From Acanthosepion esculentum (lineage: Eukaryota; Mollusca; Cephalopoda; Sepiida; Sepiidae), in contig OZ038509.1 in NCBI GenBank assembly GCA_964036315.1, positions 33,276,959 through 33,340,958 on the forward strand: a stretch of 64,000 nucleotides of DNA, given 5' to 3'. Below the pieces are notes generated by a model that was not told where the DNA came from, searched no databases, and saw only the letters and a program-made list of their open reading frames with translations. The number at the start of each line of letters is the position of its first letter. Position 1 is the first letter of the stretch. The translations under genes were made by a program, and so were the position numbers. Below are positions 1 to 11,040 of the stretch, piece after piece.

Positions 1-568
1 CGTCATTAAATCATTTAATCATTGGAACTTCGACGAATACATAAAGATACACATCCTGGGAAAATATCCAGAACCCACCGACTTTTCAACTGATGAAGGT
101 AATTGCATATGCAATTTACTAATGCCCCACCTTGGGTGAAGGAATAAAACGACGGAGTTCTTTAAAATTTATTCTAATCTGATTAATTGCTCTAATCAAC
201 TGATGTGAATTTTAAGATGAGCACGCTCTCCATCATGCAACTCGAGTTTCAGTTGCATTCCATTCACGCTAACTGCGTTTCAATTACTTTGTCGTGTTGA
301 TTACAAATACAACAGTTTTTTTCAAAACAAGCAATGTTTGTACAAAAACTTATTTTTATAATTCAAGAAGTAAGATATATAATCCGGTATTCTTATTGAT
401 ATTTGAGGCACGTGTATGCATTTTTTCAGCATAACTTGAAGAAGACAGACATACTGTCGAAATATTGTTAAGTATCATTAAACACCGTGTTTTTTTTTTT
501 TTTTTAATCGCACGTTTTTGGAAGTGTTGAAAAGTATTGGAAGAGTTACATCAATAATTTTTTCATCT

Positions 569-576
<8 letters not shown>
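1..576. other. Unassigned AT-rich DNA
   Basis: I see no gene, tRNA or recognisable transposon here. There is a poly(T) run near 490-505. The only sizeable reading frame at the right edge is a translation of the (ATT)n tract. Confidence 0.6.

Positions 577-635
<59 letters not shown>
577..635. repeat. (ATT)n microsatellite
   Basis: About 19 near-perfect ATT units. It accounts for a poly-leucine reading frame that is not a gene. Confidence 0.95.
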
Positions 636-992
636 CCAGAAACGTTGAATGTGGTCGAACAGAAAGATTTGGGGAATTAGGAGAATTTAGACCACGTCAA
701 TACTAAGGAAGGTTCTGATGATTTGAAGAGACTTGCTCTTACTCTTCAGCGAGACATATGGAGAGAATATTCAAATGGATCGAATACAATAATAATAACT
801 GAAGGCCTGACTCAGTACTTTCCTATCTGCAATTTATCCAAATTTATCTGGAACTGGTGCATATTTTTATTAGCTGTTTAAAATAAACCAACCTGTCAGC
901 CATTCGAGAGAGTGAAGATACGACACATGCAACATTTGCTGATTCTGCAATTCTTTCTCACACTGAGGAATGATTCTGTCCATGAGAGATGT

Positions 993-1048
993 GTTAGCGA
1001 CAACAGTCCAGCATTCTTATATAACACTCCCTTCCCACTAGTTGCATA
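993..1048 (-). promoter_or_regulatory. PSE-like core motif, copy 1
   Basis: On the minus strand the core at 993-1018 reads AAGAATGCTGGACTG then TTGTCGCTAAC, a good match to the family consensus (AGGAATGTYGAACTG + NTGTCGCTAA). A TGCAACTAG word lies just upstream at about 1040-1048, in the place where other copies carry CAACACGTG. No GAAAGTGAAAGT block is visible downstream. It is assigned by similarity to the other copies; function is inferred. Confidence 0.5.
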
Positions 1049-1669
1049 TCTAATGTATCCTTGTGACATTAGCATATATCTGAGGCAAAATTGCGATACC
1101 TTTAACCCACATGCACAGTTGTCTTAATAAATAGGGCCTTTCTTTTTATGAATTCATAAATATTCAGGCTAAATATATCAACAGCTAGATAAACATTAAT
1201 GAGAGTTACAGAAGAGATTTATTTCTTTGATAAATATATACAAATCAATGGAAATTATGAATGAGTGAATTAACAATTGAGGGAATAGGTCTACTGTGCA
1301 CTAAAGTCTAAATAGAAACGTTAGTATTTCAGCAGAGTATTTCCGTCCACTTGTTAGACCTTGTATTTTTTACTTTTCTTTTTTAAATTCTTGTCCTGTC
1401 AGGTGTACAAATTATTTTGATATAATCGAGTAAAATTTAAATGTAACAGGTGCTAAAATAAGAGATGAATATTAAAGTCAGAAAATAAGATTTGAGTTAC
1501 GATCAAATTTCATTGCAGATTTAATTAATAGAGTGTAACTTGGATACAAAATGAATCTAACTTGGTTGCCAGGCAAAAATATTGCATGAAGTTATTGCGA
1601 TTAAATTAGTATACTAATTTCACGTGTAACTAATAAATACAAGTAAAAATCCTTAACAATATACTTTAG

Positions 1670-1672
<3 letters not shown>
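1049..1672. other. Unassigned AT-rich DNA
   Basis: No gene or recognisable repeat. Reading frames are short and show no protein-family signature. Confidence 0.6.

Positions 1673-1714
<42 letters not shown>
1673..1714. repeat. (CA)n microsatellite
   Basis: Perfect CA dinucleotide tract that explains a VCVCVC minus-strand reading frame. Confidence 0.95.
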
Positions 1715-1716
<2 letters not shown>

Positions 1717-2010
1717 ATATATGTACGCGAGCAAAAGACTTTTGAACATGCAAAGAGATAGATACACATTAAAAATATCGAGAAATAGATATCAATAGAC
1801 TGATATAGATAGTATGACAAAACGAAACTTCTTTTCATAATACACTGTTAAGAATTATTTTATGCATACGCAAAATACCGTGACACTGTTCGCTATTCTC
1901 CATAAATTTTATAGGCAGCATTACGCATAAGTCTACTACACTGAATTTACAGCATCTATTAAAATATATTCATTTTCAATACAGAAAACTACAAGACAAG
2001 AAATCAATAT

Positions 2011-2192
2011 TTTTACTTTCACTTTCACTTTCTGTGTGTGAAAAACTGCAACACATACACAACTTGTTAACATTTGAGGCACGTCTCTTCATTCACAAAT
2101 GAGAGTTGCATAAAAAGGGCTTCGCGTGCGCCCTTGTTGTGTTTTTCAACTTAGCGACACCAGATCCGTATTCCTTTAGATGCATGTTGCAT
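2011..2192 (-). promoter_or_regulatory. Complete PSE-like/3'-box-like module, copy 2
   Basis: Minus-strand order: ATGCAACATGC at about 2182-2192, core at 2151-2175 (AGGAATACGGATCTG then GTGTCGCTAAG), and a GAAAGTGAAAGTAAAA block at 2011-2033. The gap from core to block is about 118 bp. Inside the gap the minus strand has an AAGGGC...GCCCTTTTT hairpin followed by T residues, which could be an RNA 3' stem. The candidate transcript would start about 40-50 bp past the core and be roughly 60-90 nt long. Transcription is inferred. Confidence 0.5.
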
Positions 2193-2199
2193 TTGTATG

Positions 2200-2722
2200 T
2201 AAATCAACTTACATATATTATCAACATATTTTTAAAATTTGGTGTAAATTGAACATAACAGAGAGAAAGTTTCCTGTCTGTTCAATTATCAAAACGCTAT
2301 TTTTCCCCAGCTTTAGTTTAAATTTTAACATCTAAAATAGAATATTACTTTCTCAGACTACGCAACAGCATGTACCGATTGGAAATTGTGCGCAATATTT
2401 GTACAATTTCATTATTTAGATTTTGCTTTTTAGGTTGCATTTTCTGAAGCACAGTACTTATTTAACTGGAAAAAGATCTATCAGTAAAAGCTGATTCCTA
2501 TAATATATTGTTTCTATGCAGAGTGACTATTTAATGAGCGAATAAGTCAAATATGACGAAAACTTTCGAAGAAACTGTATTGAAATTTTACTTTATTGAT
2601 GATTTCAAATTATAAGTATAATATTAAATTATTTTTTTTATTTATAACTTATATAGATTTTTTTCCATATTATTCTTGAAATTAAAAAGCAAGCTACTTT
2701 CTAAATGAAGATAAATATTTAA

Positions 2723-2726
<4 letters not shown>
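2200..2726. other. Unassigned AT-rich DNA
   Basis: No gene, RNA gene or recognisable repeat. Confidence 0.6.

Positions 2727-2798
<72 letters not shown>
2727..2798. repeat. (TA)n microsatellite
   Basis: About 36 TA units. Confidence 0.95.
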
Positions 2799-2799
<1 letters not shown>

Positions 2800-3600
2800 G
2801 AATGAAGGTGCCGCTGAAAGGTTTTCGGTTTGATACCCTTAACAGGATTTCAATGAGTAAACAAAAGAATATTGAAAGGTTATCGGCCCGACCCTCTTCA
2901 GTTTTTACTTATTGTTTCTCGTCGGTGCATGATTCGCTATAAAACTGGATCAAGGTTATTTGTTTGCTGTGATCATGAGCCTGAAGAAACTTTTCATTAG
3001 CATTGATAAATGTCTAATTGCTATGACCAGAAGATAAATCAAAACATTTCTGTAACTGAACGGCATTTTGAGTGCTTTCCTGTCAAGTTTGAATCAACAG
3101 AAGGACTGCCATTTGCACAAATGGTAAATAGCTTTAAACAATATGAACAAAGGAATAAATCGTAGTATACTCTAAATCGGTTTTGTGGATTATAGATTGT
3201 GTAACCCTAAGCAATTCAGAACACCTATATTATTATCGTTGCCAAAAGCGTAATAAACGAACTTAGAATGGTTCGTTGAGTCCGTTTTCTTTGTGTAAGC
3301 TGGACTGCAAGGTACGTCTGTGTTTTTATCCCCAGAAAGCAAATACAATTGCATTTACTTTTTGGCTATTGAGGGATAACGAAAAAATATCGTCATTAAC
3401 ACAATAGATTGTAACTATTAATAATCAACATCACTTTCTAAGACTTTGTTACATTATATTCACTTTGAAGTTATAAATGAACTTCTCAGCAAAATATATA
3501 AATCTACAGAGCTAGTCGGTCAAAAGAAATATTAAGAGAAAATTAATTACATGAATGAGATGTGTTTCTATAATTGTTTTCAGTAATATGTCTATATTTC
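2799..3600. other. Unassigned DNA with a short low-copy repeat
   Basis: Two related words, TGAAAGGTTTTCGG near 2815 and TGAAAGGTTATCGG near 2873, and a similar GTTCTCGGCCTGAC at 59290, suggest a small dispersed repeat. I recognise no gene. Confidence 0.4.
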
Positions 3601-3651
3601 TGAGATGAGGTATTGTCTACACTATTTACATTGCTCGGTTGCCATATTTAT

Positions 3652-3693
3652 CACAACGTTTCGGCCGTTGTACGCTCCGGCCTTCTTCAGGTG
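3652..3693 (-). ncRNA. Hammerhead-like core, minus-strand arm
   Basis: On the minus strand: CAC, CTGAAGA, a GGCC/GGCC stem with a 12-nt loop, GAAAC, then GTTGTG. CAC can pair with GTG as the start of stem I, and ACGT after GAA is self-complementary, as expected for a dimeric hammerhead with a very short helix III. This fits the CUGANGA...GAAA rule of hammerhead ribozymes, which are known from Penelope-like elements and retrozymes. Catalysis is untested. Confidence 0.45.
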
Positions 3694-3766
3694 TTTGAGT
3701 TGGCATGTGGAACTAGAAGAGTCTACCCCAGCGAGCGAAATAAAGGGTTCAGTTCGACATTCCAAC

Positions 3767-3808
3767 CACCTGAAGAAGGCCGGAGCGTACAACGGCCGAA
3801 ACGTTGTG
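3767..3808 (+). ncRNA. Hammerhead-like core, plus-strand arm
   Basis: Same layout as its partner: CAC 3767-3769, CTGAAGA 3770-3776, GGCC/GGCC stem II, GAAAC from 3798, ACGTT, then GTG 3806-3808, which can pair with the leading CAC. The predicted cleavage would fall after GTT. Confidence 0.45.
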
Positions 3809-4124
3809 ATAAATATGGCAACAAAAATGAGAACAATAGTCCGAATAATGTAAATAGTATAACTGTTTCCTTTTAACTTTATAGAAATTAAATTTGCTTG
3901 GTAATAAGATTTTTTATTATGCCCAAACTTCAAAAATAACATTTTGGAAGACTTTTTCTCTTCTAACTATAAATCGTTTTTTGTTTTTTGTTTTCCAAAT
4001 TATTTGAATCAGTAAATTACTGGTAGTAGATTTCAATTATTTCAGGATCTGATCAACTCAACATTCTAAACAATGGAAATTTGAAATGTGGCTTTAGATC
4101 ACTTCATTACACCGAAATCTTCTA

Positions 4125-4215
4125 TCTTCTGTTCTTTTTGCCATGTTCCTTCACACTCAGTAATCCCATGCGTCTTAGTGACTTTATTACCTTGCTTGGA
4201 GTGAAATGATTAAAA
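4125..4215 (+). repeat. LINE 3'-UTR fragment
   Basis: Words such as CACACTCAGTAATCCC, GTCTTAGTGACTTTATT and CTTGCTTGGAGTGAAATG match the 3' end of the LINE remnant at 12.9-13.8 kb. This is a short, 5'-truncated LINE insertion with no coding part. Confidence 0.6.
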
Positions 4216-4327
4216 AAATAAATAAATTCCTCACTAACATTTTTCTTTACCGACGAGAAATGTTTTGATTTCTATGGTTGTATGTCAGAGTTAGTAAAAT
4301 TCGAACCAATTTAGCATCATTTTATTA

Positions 4328-4407
4328 TTAGGTTGGTGCAAAAATAATGTCGTTTTCTCACATGAATTTGAACGTCAAATAACGACATTATTTTTGCACC
4401 AACCTAA
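4328..4407. mobile_element. 80-bp mariner MITE (MADE1-like)
   Basis: Terminal inverted repeats begin TTAGGTTGGTGCAAAAATAA and are perfect for about 27 bp. The element is 80 bp and is flanked by TA on both sides, the mariner target duplication. The TIR start and the length resemble human MADE1, the MITE of Hsmar1. A possible autonomous relative is the broken SETMAR/Hsmar1-type transposase at 30.3 kb. Confidence 0.9.
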
Positions 4408-4690
4408 TAATTACACAAATTATCTACTGTTGTATTTTGTAGATCGCAATTTACGGAATTATGAAAGTCTTTTTCGCTATAACAAAATGTTTACATCATT
4501 CATTAGTTGTATTCACTCTGCAATGGTTCGAAATCTATGGTCATTCAAACTGACTCATTTTTAAAGGTGGGGCTTTGTCGACACTCATTCCAATCTATTT
4601 ACTCTATTCTTTCACTCGTGGAGAGAGGATTAATATATCCACAAAAGTGGCATGTAAAATATTTTGTCCAAATTCTTGAATAATTAGAAC

Positions 4691-4738
4691 GCAACATGTC
4701 GTTTCTGGTATTCAGGAATGTGGAACTGTTGTCGCTAA
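4691..4738 (+). promoter_or_regulatory. PSE-like core motif, copy 3
   Basis: GCAACATGTCG at 4691-4701 precedes the core 4714-4738 (AGGAATGTGGAACTG then TTGTCGCTAA). No clear GAAAGTGAAAGT block follows within 150 bp. Confidence 0.55.
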
Positions 4739-4920
4739 AGATGGAGAAAAAGTAAAAAAATTACCTCATTGCCCCCGTCTGTATCTTTTGGCGTGAACGC
4801 GTCATCATACCTCGGCGGGGAGGATTTTTGAAGCGTATTATTGACAAATCGTAAAATGTCAATCTAAACACCGACAGAAGCAGACGACGATTTCAGGTTT
4901 TGGGGAAAACTGCATCGAGA

Positions 4921-4925
<5 letters not shown>

Positions 4926-5009
<84 letters not shown>
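4926..5009. repeat. (TA)n microsatellite
   Basis: About 42 TA units; explains two YIYIYI frames. Confidence 0.95.
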
Positions 5010-5011
<2 letters not shown>

Positions 5012-5286
5012 TATAGGATTGGTGTATACGGAAGAAATTCCAATAACCAACAATTACTATTCTTAAAAGAGTGGTCAATACAGAGTAGAGCAAATATAAT
5101 TATTTATTTAAAAATAAAGTTAGAGTAAATTCTATATTAGTATAACCCCAACTTTAAAGCATTTAATAGCTATTATAACCTTACTTGTCAAGTTTTTGAA
5201 TTCTCGTATACTTGTATTTTGATTGGTCATTCCAGCTTATGTAACAGCGTTTCCCCTTGCAAGGGGTGGTTAATTAATTTGAACCT

Positions 5287-5406
5287 TGTAAAGCCCCTTA
5301 TTCTACATTCAACATCATCACTTGATAAGACACCAGAGGTTTTGAAACAAAATGGCTATTTTTGTAGTGATTTTATAACATATTTATGTTATAATTTTTA
5401 AATAAA

Positions 5407-5410
<4 letters not shown>
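5287..5410 (-). repeat. Dispersed repeat abutting (TA)n, family R1
   Basis: The reverse complement matches 25312-25432 and part of 63663-63755, sharing ATCACTACAAAAATAGCC, ATTTTGTTTCAA and ATGTTGAATGTAGAATAA. In all three copies the same end abuts or lies close to a (TA)n tract. On this strand a CTTGATAAGACACCAG...TTTTGAAAC arrangement looks like a decayed hammerhead core. Confidence 0.65.

Positions 5411-5486
<76 letters not shown>
5411..5486. repeat. (TA)n-(TG)n compound microsatellite
   Basis: TA units to about 5457, then TG units. Confidence 0.95.
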
Positions 5487-5488
<2 letters not shown>

Positions 5489-7381
5489 TGCATGTGTAGT
5501 CACTTCTGCGTGCATCTGTTCATCTGTATCGTGATCTATTGCCCGTTTAAATGGATCTATTTTCTTTATTCATTACTATCTCTGTTTATCTCTCAGTTCC
5601 ATTCATATCCATATATCTATCTCACTCAGTTTTTTCTTATGTTCGTATTAATATATCTATCACAACTTTCTTTCTTGTTTTTATTTTTCTCTCTCTTTCC
5701 TACTTAGAATTTTCTTCTTTATTTCCGCTTTCGATTTCCCAGGACAGAATTTCAATCTAAGCTGATACAATTAACTTCCCAAAATATAATAACCTGTTAT
5801 TCTTACTTAATTTTTAATCTAATATCTACAACGATCTTGATAAATATTTAAATATTGAAAAAAAAATAGCCACATTATTACGTAACTATATTAATAAGTC
5901 CAGAGCTTCACGATGAAAAATATTCTACACATAAATATTTATTTTTTAACATAATCTGCATCTTGTCAATGCCCTTAATTCAGTAATGACTAAGAAATTA
6001 TTAAGATTGAACTTCATCCAATGAAATAAACGGGGGACGACGTTTATTTGTTTATATATTCTTCATTTTTATTTTGTGAGAAAATTTTTTGACGCCCCCG
6101 ATCTTAGAACGACTACCCCGTTTATTCACGGTTTTACACCCTTTTACTGATTTTCTCATTCCTCTTTTATTAAAACCTCCCTAATATTGGATACTGACAA
6201 AAAATTCCAATCCCATCGATTATTAAAACCCATGTTTTTACTCACCTAAGACTAATAATTAAACAATATCTATTTTTCAACACAATCTCATCCTTAATGC
6301 AGTAAAGAATGTCATCAGTTAAAAGCTATGTGTCAGGATACGGATCTATTGATCCACTCTTATCATTGATCATTTACGAGCATACATGATTTAATATTAG
6401 ATATTAAAATAGTTATACCTACTTGGGTGTTTAGTGCCTAGGCGTATTTAATAGATTTTAGACACAAGTGTCTTCAGAATACTGTTAATATATCTAATAT
6501 TCTCTATATTATTCTGCTGTGTTCTGTCGATCTTTGCTTTAAGAGAGCTTGTTGTTAGAAACTTATTCTGAGCTACTATTAATAGAAATTTGTTCTTTTT
6601 AAGTGTCCTCTGCACCACCATGCACTACTATTTCGTTTGTTTTCTTCCCATTTTTAACTTAATTTTTTCTGATGCAACGTGTCCTTCAGTACTAAGGGGT
6701 TTTCCTGTTCGTTCGCTTATTATCTATCTATCTATTATCTGTCTCTTCAAAATTGTTTTCAGCGACGCTTAAGTACTCTAAATAAAGTGAAGTGTCTACA
6801 ACCATTGCAATTGATAATTTGGGCATAAGTAAATGTAAATATAACAATCTAATGGCCCTAAATAGAATGTTGTTAAAAGATAAAATGTTTCTGCCTAAAC
6901 CCCCCAGTGAGACTGTCGAATAATCGCTTCAGATGCGAAACAACTTTTCTTTTTACTTGATCCGTAAAATAAATCCTTCATTAATCCAAGATAAACACGC
7001 TAGGAGTAAGAAATATTTTTGTTTATTGACTTTGTTTCCCACTCTTGTTGCTATTAATCAGTCATTTGGCAAACTGTCTAATCTTGAGAGAAGTATGCAA
7101 TCCATAAACAATGCATTTATATACATTGTTTGTATCCTGTGGCTGTTGGCCAAGGTCTCCTGAGTATTTAAAGATATAATTCTTTCATCGACAAAGAAGC
7201 CTATGTAAACATTTAAAAGAAAATCTCTTGATATTTAACTAAAATCTATTATCAAAAATTCAGTACAGAATAGAATCTGTTCAGAATGTACACAGACTGG
7301 CATGCGCATACACAAATGTATAAGCATTTCTACATTAATATACATATTTACACACACGCAGGCACATATAACCCAACGACA

Positions 7382-7385
<4 letters not shown>
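5487..7385. other. Unassigned AT-rich DNA
   Basis: No gene or transposon recognised. 5590-5710 is pyrimidine-rich, giving hydrophobic S/L/F-rich frames without family similarity. Two frames of 60-76 codons (6590-6772, 6933-7163) show no domain. Confidence 0.5.

Positions 7386-7461
<76 letters not shown>
7386..7461. repeat. (TA)n microsatellite
   Basis: About 38 TA units, directly next to the long inverted repeat. Confidence 0.95.
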
Positions 7462-7464
<3 letters not shown>

Positions 7465-7490
7465 AGAATTGCACATAGTCCGACAATTTA

Positions 7491-7803
7491 TTTAAAGACA
7501 TTTATATATATTATGTTTAACGTTCTTTTTATAGATACAAGTATTTAAGCAAATGCTCTGTTTTATAATAAACCGTATTAAATAACATTTACCGGCCTGA
7601 ATGTCCGAGAAATTTTCATAGAAAGGTTAAGGCACATCACGCGAAATGATGGTTCCGTATAGGATACAGGTTTTTTCTATGAAAATTTCTCGGACATTCA
7701 GGCCGGTAAATGTTATTTAATACGGTTTATTATAAAACAGAGCATTTGCTTAAATACTTGTATCTATAAAAAGAACGTTAAACATAATATAAATGTCTTT
7801 AAA
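7491..7803. repeat. Long near-perfect inverted repeat, 130-bp arms
   Basis: Left arm 7491-7624 and right arm 7674-7803 are reverse complements that differ, by eye, only by one 4-bp TATA indel. The loop is about 49 bp. The outer ends read TTTAAAGACA...TGTCTTTAAA. A single-copy relative with the same outer sequence lies at 53156-53330, so this is a dispersed element with two fused copies. If transcribed, it would form a strong double-stranded RNA hairpin. I see no coding potential. Confidence 0.9.
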
Positions 7804-7829
7804 TATATATATATATATAGATTATATAT

Positions 7830-8160
7830 ACCGTGTTGTCCCGGTCACACTCGTTATTTCACCTTAAGGTGCTGGAGGCACTTTACATCGGGTCCTGCAA
7901 GCCTTCCTTGTGTAAACAACGTGAGTGTTTGTTGGGGATCGCTGACATTTGCCTCTAGCTCCTTTTGCTCATTTTTTTTCCACTCCTCCTCCACATTTTC
8001 TTTTATTGTACATTTTCTGTGTTTTTAATTTAAATTAAATCTCCCGTTGAAAGCCTGATGAGCGGGAGCGAAACCGGTTGTTTCACCCGTTTTTAATATG
8101 TCTAGTAATATCAAGCTTCATACGTTTATTGCTGTTATAAAATTTTGTACCTTCCAAAAA
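7830..8160 (+). repeat. Unclassified repeat region with hammerhead-like core
   Basis: The segment contains an intact CTGATGA (8055-8061), GCGGGAGC (8062-8069, short stem with GGGA loop) and GAAAC (8070-8074), the invariant hammerhead core. GTT, a permissible cleavage triplet, follows at about 8080-8082. Pairing for stem I is weak, and CTCCCG at 8041-8046 can compete for CGGGAG. A (TA)n tract starts at 8167. Confidence 0.45.
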
Positions 8161-8165
8161 AATAT

Positions 8166-8166
<1 letters not shown>

Positions 8167-8210
<44 letters not shown>
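8167..8210. repeat. (TA)n microsatellite
   Basis: About 22 TA units between the hammerhead-like segment and the Penelope-like relic. Confidence 0.95.
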
Positions 8211-8211
<1 letters not shown>

Positions 8212-8212
<1 letters not shown>

Positions 8213-8560
8213 CCACAAGTTCAAATGCCCCTTAAGGAAATGTGTTCCTGATCAAACCAAACTCATAAATAATTATATTGGTCATGCTACTACAAGCCTA
8301 TCTAGATGACTCATGTTACACCTACCGACCATAGCTCAGTTAAGACTCATTTAAACATACACAGAAACCTACCAGACTTCATCCGAAACATACTAGTAGA
8401 AAATACAACTATAATAGTCTCATCCACATGTAAAAAAAATGATTAAAAATAATGGAAGCCCTAACAATAAAAAAGGAGAAGCCAACACTCAATAACCTTA
8501 ACTACGAACACGGGCAAAATGTGCTGATCGTGTTTAGAAAATAAACATTCCTATAACTTC
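8212..8560 (+). pseudogene. Penelope-like element relic, GIY-YIG endonuclease fragment
   Basis: Broken frames decode to a Y-I-G-H-(x)-T-T segment followed by a degenerate LSR, then an asparagine/lysine-rich tail (IKNNGS, NNKKG). This is the second half of a GIY-YIG domain as found at the C-terminus of Penelope-like retroelements. Stops and frameshifts interrupt it. A better preserved homologue lies on the minus strand at 22.0-22.4 kb. Confidence 0.6.
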
Positions 8561-8654
8561 AGACACATACATAAAAAAAAACATACATTTGGGTAAAAAT
8601 AAGAATCGTCCTATATATAAGTGTGTATGCAAACATGTACATATATTTGTGAAC

Positions 8655-8658
<4 letters not shown>

Positions 8659-8691
<33 letters not shown>
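8659..8691. repeat. (TA)n microsatellite
   Basis: Short TA tract. Confidence 0.9.
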
Positions 8692-8693
<2 letters not shown>

Positions 8694-8942
8694 TTGAATA
8701 ATATCAACAAGTTTTGTGTATTCAAATTTTTATTAACTTTTTCAAATTTTTTGCATCAGCTTTTTTATATAATCCGTAAATTTACCAAAGTTCACTTTTA
8801 TTTTATTTTTTTTTCACCCAAGTACATTCGAATGTTGTCACAATCGATTTCAAGGAATTTCATATTTGGGTGTTTATGGGCTAATTCCTCGGCACAGAGG
8901 AGAAAATGGATACAACTTGTCGATATTATTCAACTATATACT

Positions 8943-8943
8943 A

Positions 8944-9010
<67 letters not shown>

Positions 9011-9040
9011 ATATGTATGTATGTATGTGTGTGTGTTTAT
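8943..9040. repeat. (ATCT)n microsatellite with ATGT/GT tail
   Basis: About 17 ATCT units, then ATGT and GT units. It explains the LSIYLSIY repeats in the 198-codon frame at 8589-9185, which I do not regard as a gene. Confidence 0.95.
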
Positions 9041-11040
9041 GCGTGTGTATGTACATGTTTGTACATGTTGTATACAAAGGTCGATATTATTCAACCAAAC
9101 GACTTCTTGCTGCCTAAATACAATTTGTTTAATATATATAATGTGTTGGTGTTTGGATCAAAAGTACCTGACACGTATTTATTAACAGAATTTTGATTTG
9201 AAATTGTCAAGCTATATTTTCAGTCTATATAATATATATTCACATCTAAATTATGTGCATAAATAAACATAGAGATTGTGGTAAAAACTAAATATTTGTG
9301 CCAATTTGTGTTTTCTTTTCATCACTTATATAATCTCAGCTTTTAAAGTTTTGTTTCACTGTAAACTTCATCATAAACTGTTTATAAACACTTTAAAGGA
9401 CAGCAGAAAAATTGCTGATAAAACTCAGCAATTTTTCCTACTGTTCTTTAAAAACAGAATAAATCGAATTTCATATAAAAATCTGTATCTTCGCTGATTC
9501 AAATTTTGTAAATGCTCACCTCCAGCTCAAGGTTAAATAGAGTGGTAAACTGTGTTCTGTATCCTTCAAAGTATTGTAGAATCGTGATAGCCTACATCCT
9601 CAAACATTATGATGATATAAATATTGCACAAATGTAAGTTTTTTCTTGAAACTTCATATGCGTGATAATATAATGAGGCAAATAACCTGCCGAATACTAA
9701 ATTAAAACATTCAAATATTTAAATACAATTACGTTAAATATAAGAATTATGATCAAAGACTCAGAAATTTTCTTGCGAATATTCGGTATTGAATTAATTC
9801 ATATATTTTATTCATCGTTCTTTGTTTAATGATGGCGAAGTGTAAAAGTCACTCTCTTTTGGATATTTAGCGTCAATGTTATGTTTTAAACATTGTCGGA
9901 GATAGAAACTAAAGGGTTCCAAGTAAAAAAAAAGCGGCTCATTTATTATCACTGTTTTATGCTTCAGGAATAATTAAACTTGAATACATTTCTTGAATAT
10001 TCAGGACTGAATAATCATCCGACACTCGCGTAATTACTTAACTCTGATTCGTTCTTTTATGATTGATTAATTGCTGTTCGATCTTGTGACTCTTCATTTA
10101 AAGATTATTTGCAGACACCTTTCGTCTTTCGTTCTGTCCTTCTCGTATGGTTAAACAACTCACTGATTTTGAGTGCCGAGTTCAAAAGAAGAACATTCAA
10201 CCTGGGGATTGACTAAATGAATTTTTCAGTCCCATTAGTCGTCACCTGTTTTCATCGATTGTCTCACGTCTTTTTGTATTTACCGTTTTTCTTCCACTGG
10301 ACACATGTAGTTATTAAGAGATAGAATAAGAATGATAACTTGCGACAGAAGAATTAATGATTTGTGTAGGAATGCAATAAATCTGGAATGACTTACTACC
10401 TTTTTTCCGATAATTTCTGAAGGAATGTTAACATCATTACATACGCTAAACAATTACAAGAATTTTGGATTTGTAGTCACCTGTTACATGTCATAAATAT
10501 GGTAGAGTAAAATAGCGTAAAATAAAATTAAAAAAATACTATGACCTTGCCTGGTAACTGAGAAAATTCTGAAATCTAAAGATAAGAGTTATGGTCACAA
10601 TAACAACTGTCGCATTTGAAACGGTGCCAAAATCAGCTGTGGATTTAAATAAACGAAAACATTGATTAATGATTGAAATTAATCAGACTTCAGTATTGAG
10701 GTTCGGGACTATACTGAAATGGTGTTGTCGATTTGAAAAGATTTGTCGTCACTATATCTCCAGACATCTGTGAATATAAAAGTCTAGGAAAATTAAGGAA
10801 GAAAAAAATAAATAATAAATATCAAGTCTGACGCCATGATTCTTAATACAATGTCCTTTCTGTTTTGTAACAATTAAATTAACAACAATTACTAAGAGTG
10901 ATAATAACAAAGATAATATTGACTCATATTTTTTTAACGTGTGTGTTCATCGGCTTTATTCACTTGAGCTAAAATCGAATGTTGCTTCAGTGCATAAAGA
11001 AAGAAGATACTTGAAATAAAAGCTACTATAAAAGCTATTA
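9041..11040. other. Unassigned AT-rich DNA
   Basis: No gene or transposon recognised apart from the short hairpin annotated separately. Confidence 0.5.
9392..9452. other. 61-bp hairpin, pre-miRNA-like or tiny MITE
   Basis: TTTAAAGGACAGCAG at the left and its near-complement at the right flank AAAAATTGCTGA/TCAGCAATTTTT, with a 6-nt loop. Arms are about 27 bp with two mismatches and one bulge. Size and shape are compatible with a microRNA precursor, but the arms are AT-rich and a degenerate MITE is equally possible. Confidence 0.4.

Larger units (their letters stand above)
3600..3860. repeat. Head-to-head pair of SINE 3' regions (inverted repeat)
   Basis: Arms at about 3640-3693 and 3767-3822 are near-perfect reverse complements separated by about 73 bp. 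Each arm holds the same hammerhead-like core. The right arm continues into a tail (AATATGGCAAC, then ATGAGAACAATAGTCC and GAATAATGTAAATAG) shared with copies at 28.6, 37.3, 38.6 and 39.3 kb. The spacer holds SINE body sequence (GAACTAGAAGAGTCTACCC, AAATAAAGGGTTC). The three overlapping reading frames here are repeat translations and reflect this symmetry. Confidence 0.75.

Noticed and set aside
3605..3942. Three overlapping frames sharing VAIFITTFRPLYAPAFF
   Set aside because: They arise from the inverted pair of SINE 3' regions; no evidence of a protein.
6590..7163. Small hydrophobic reading frames as secreted or membrane peptides
   Set aside because: Length and composition are what AT-rich DNA yields by chance; no signal peptide plus cleavage pattern or cysteine framework.
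8589..9185. 198-codon plus-strand reading frame
   Set aside because: Its middle is a translated (ATCT)n tract and its start a TA tract; no domain, and overlapping frames of similar length cover the same tract.
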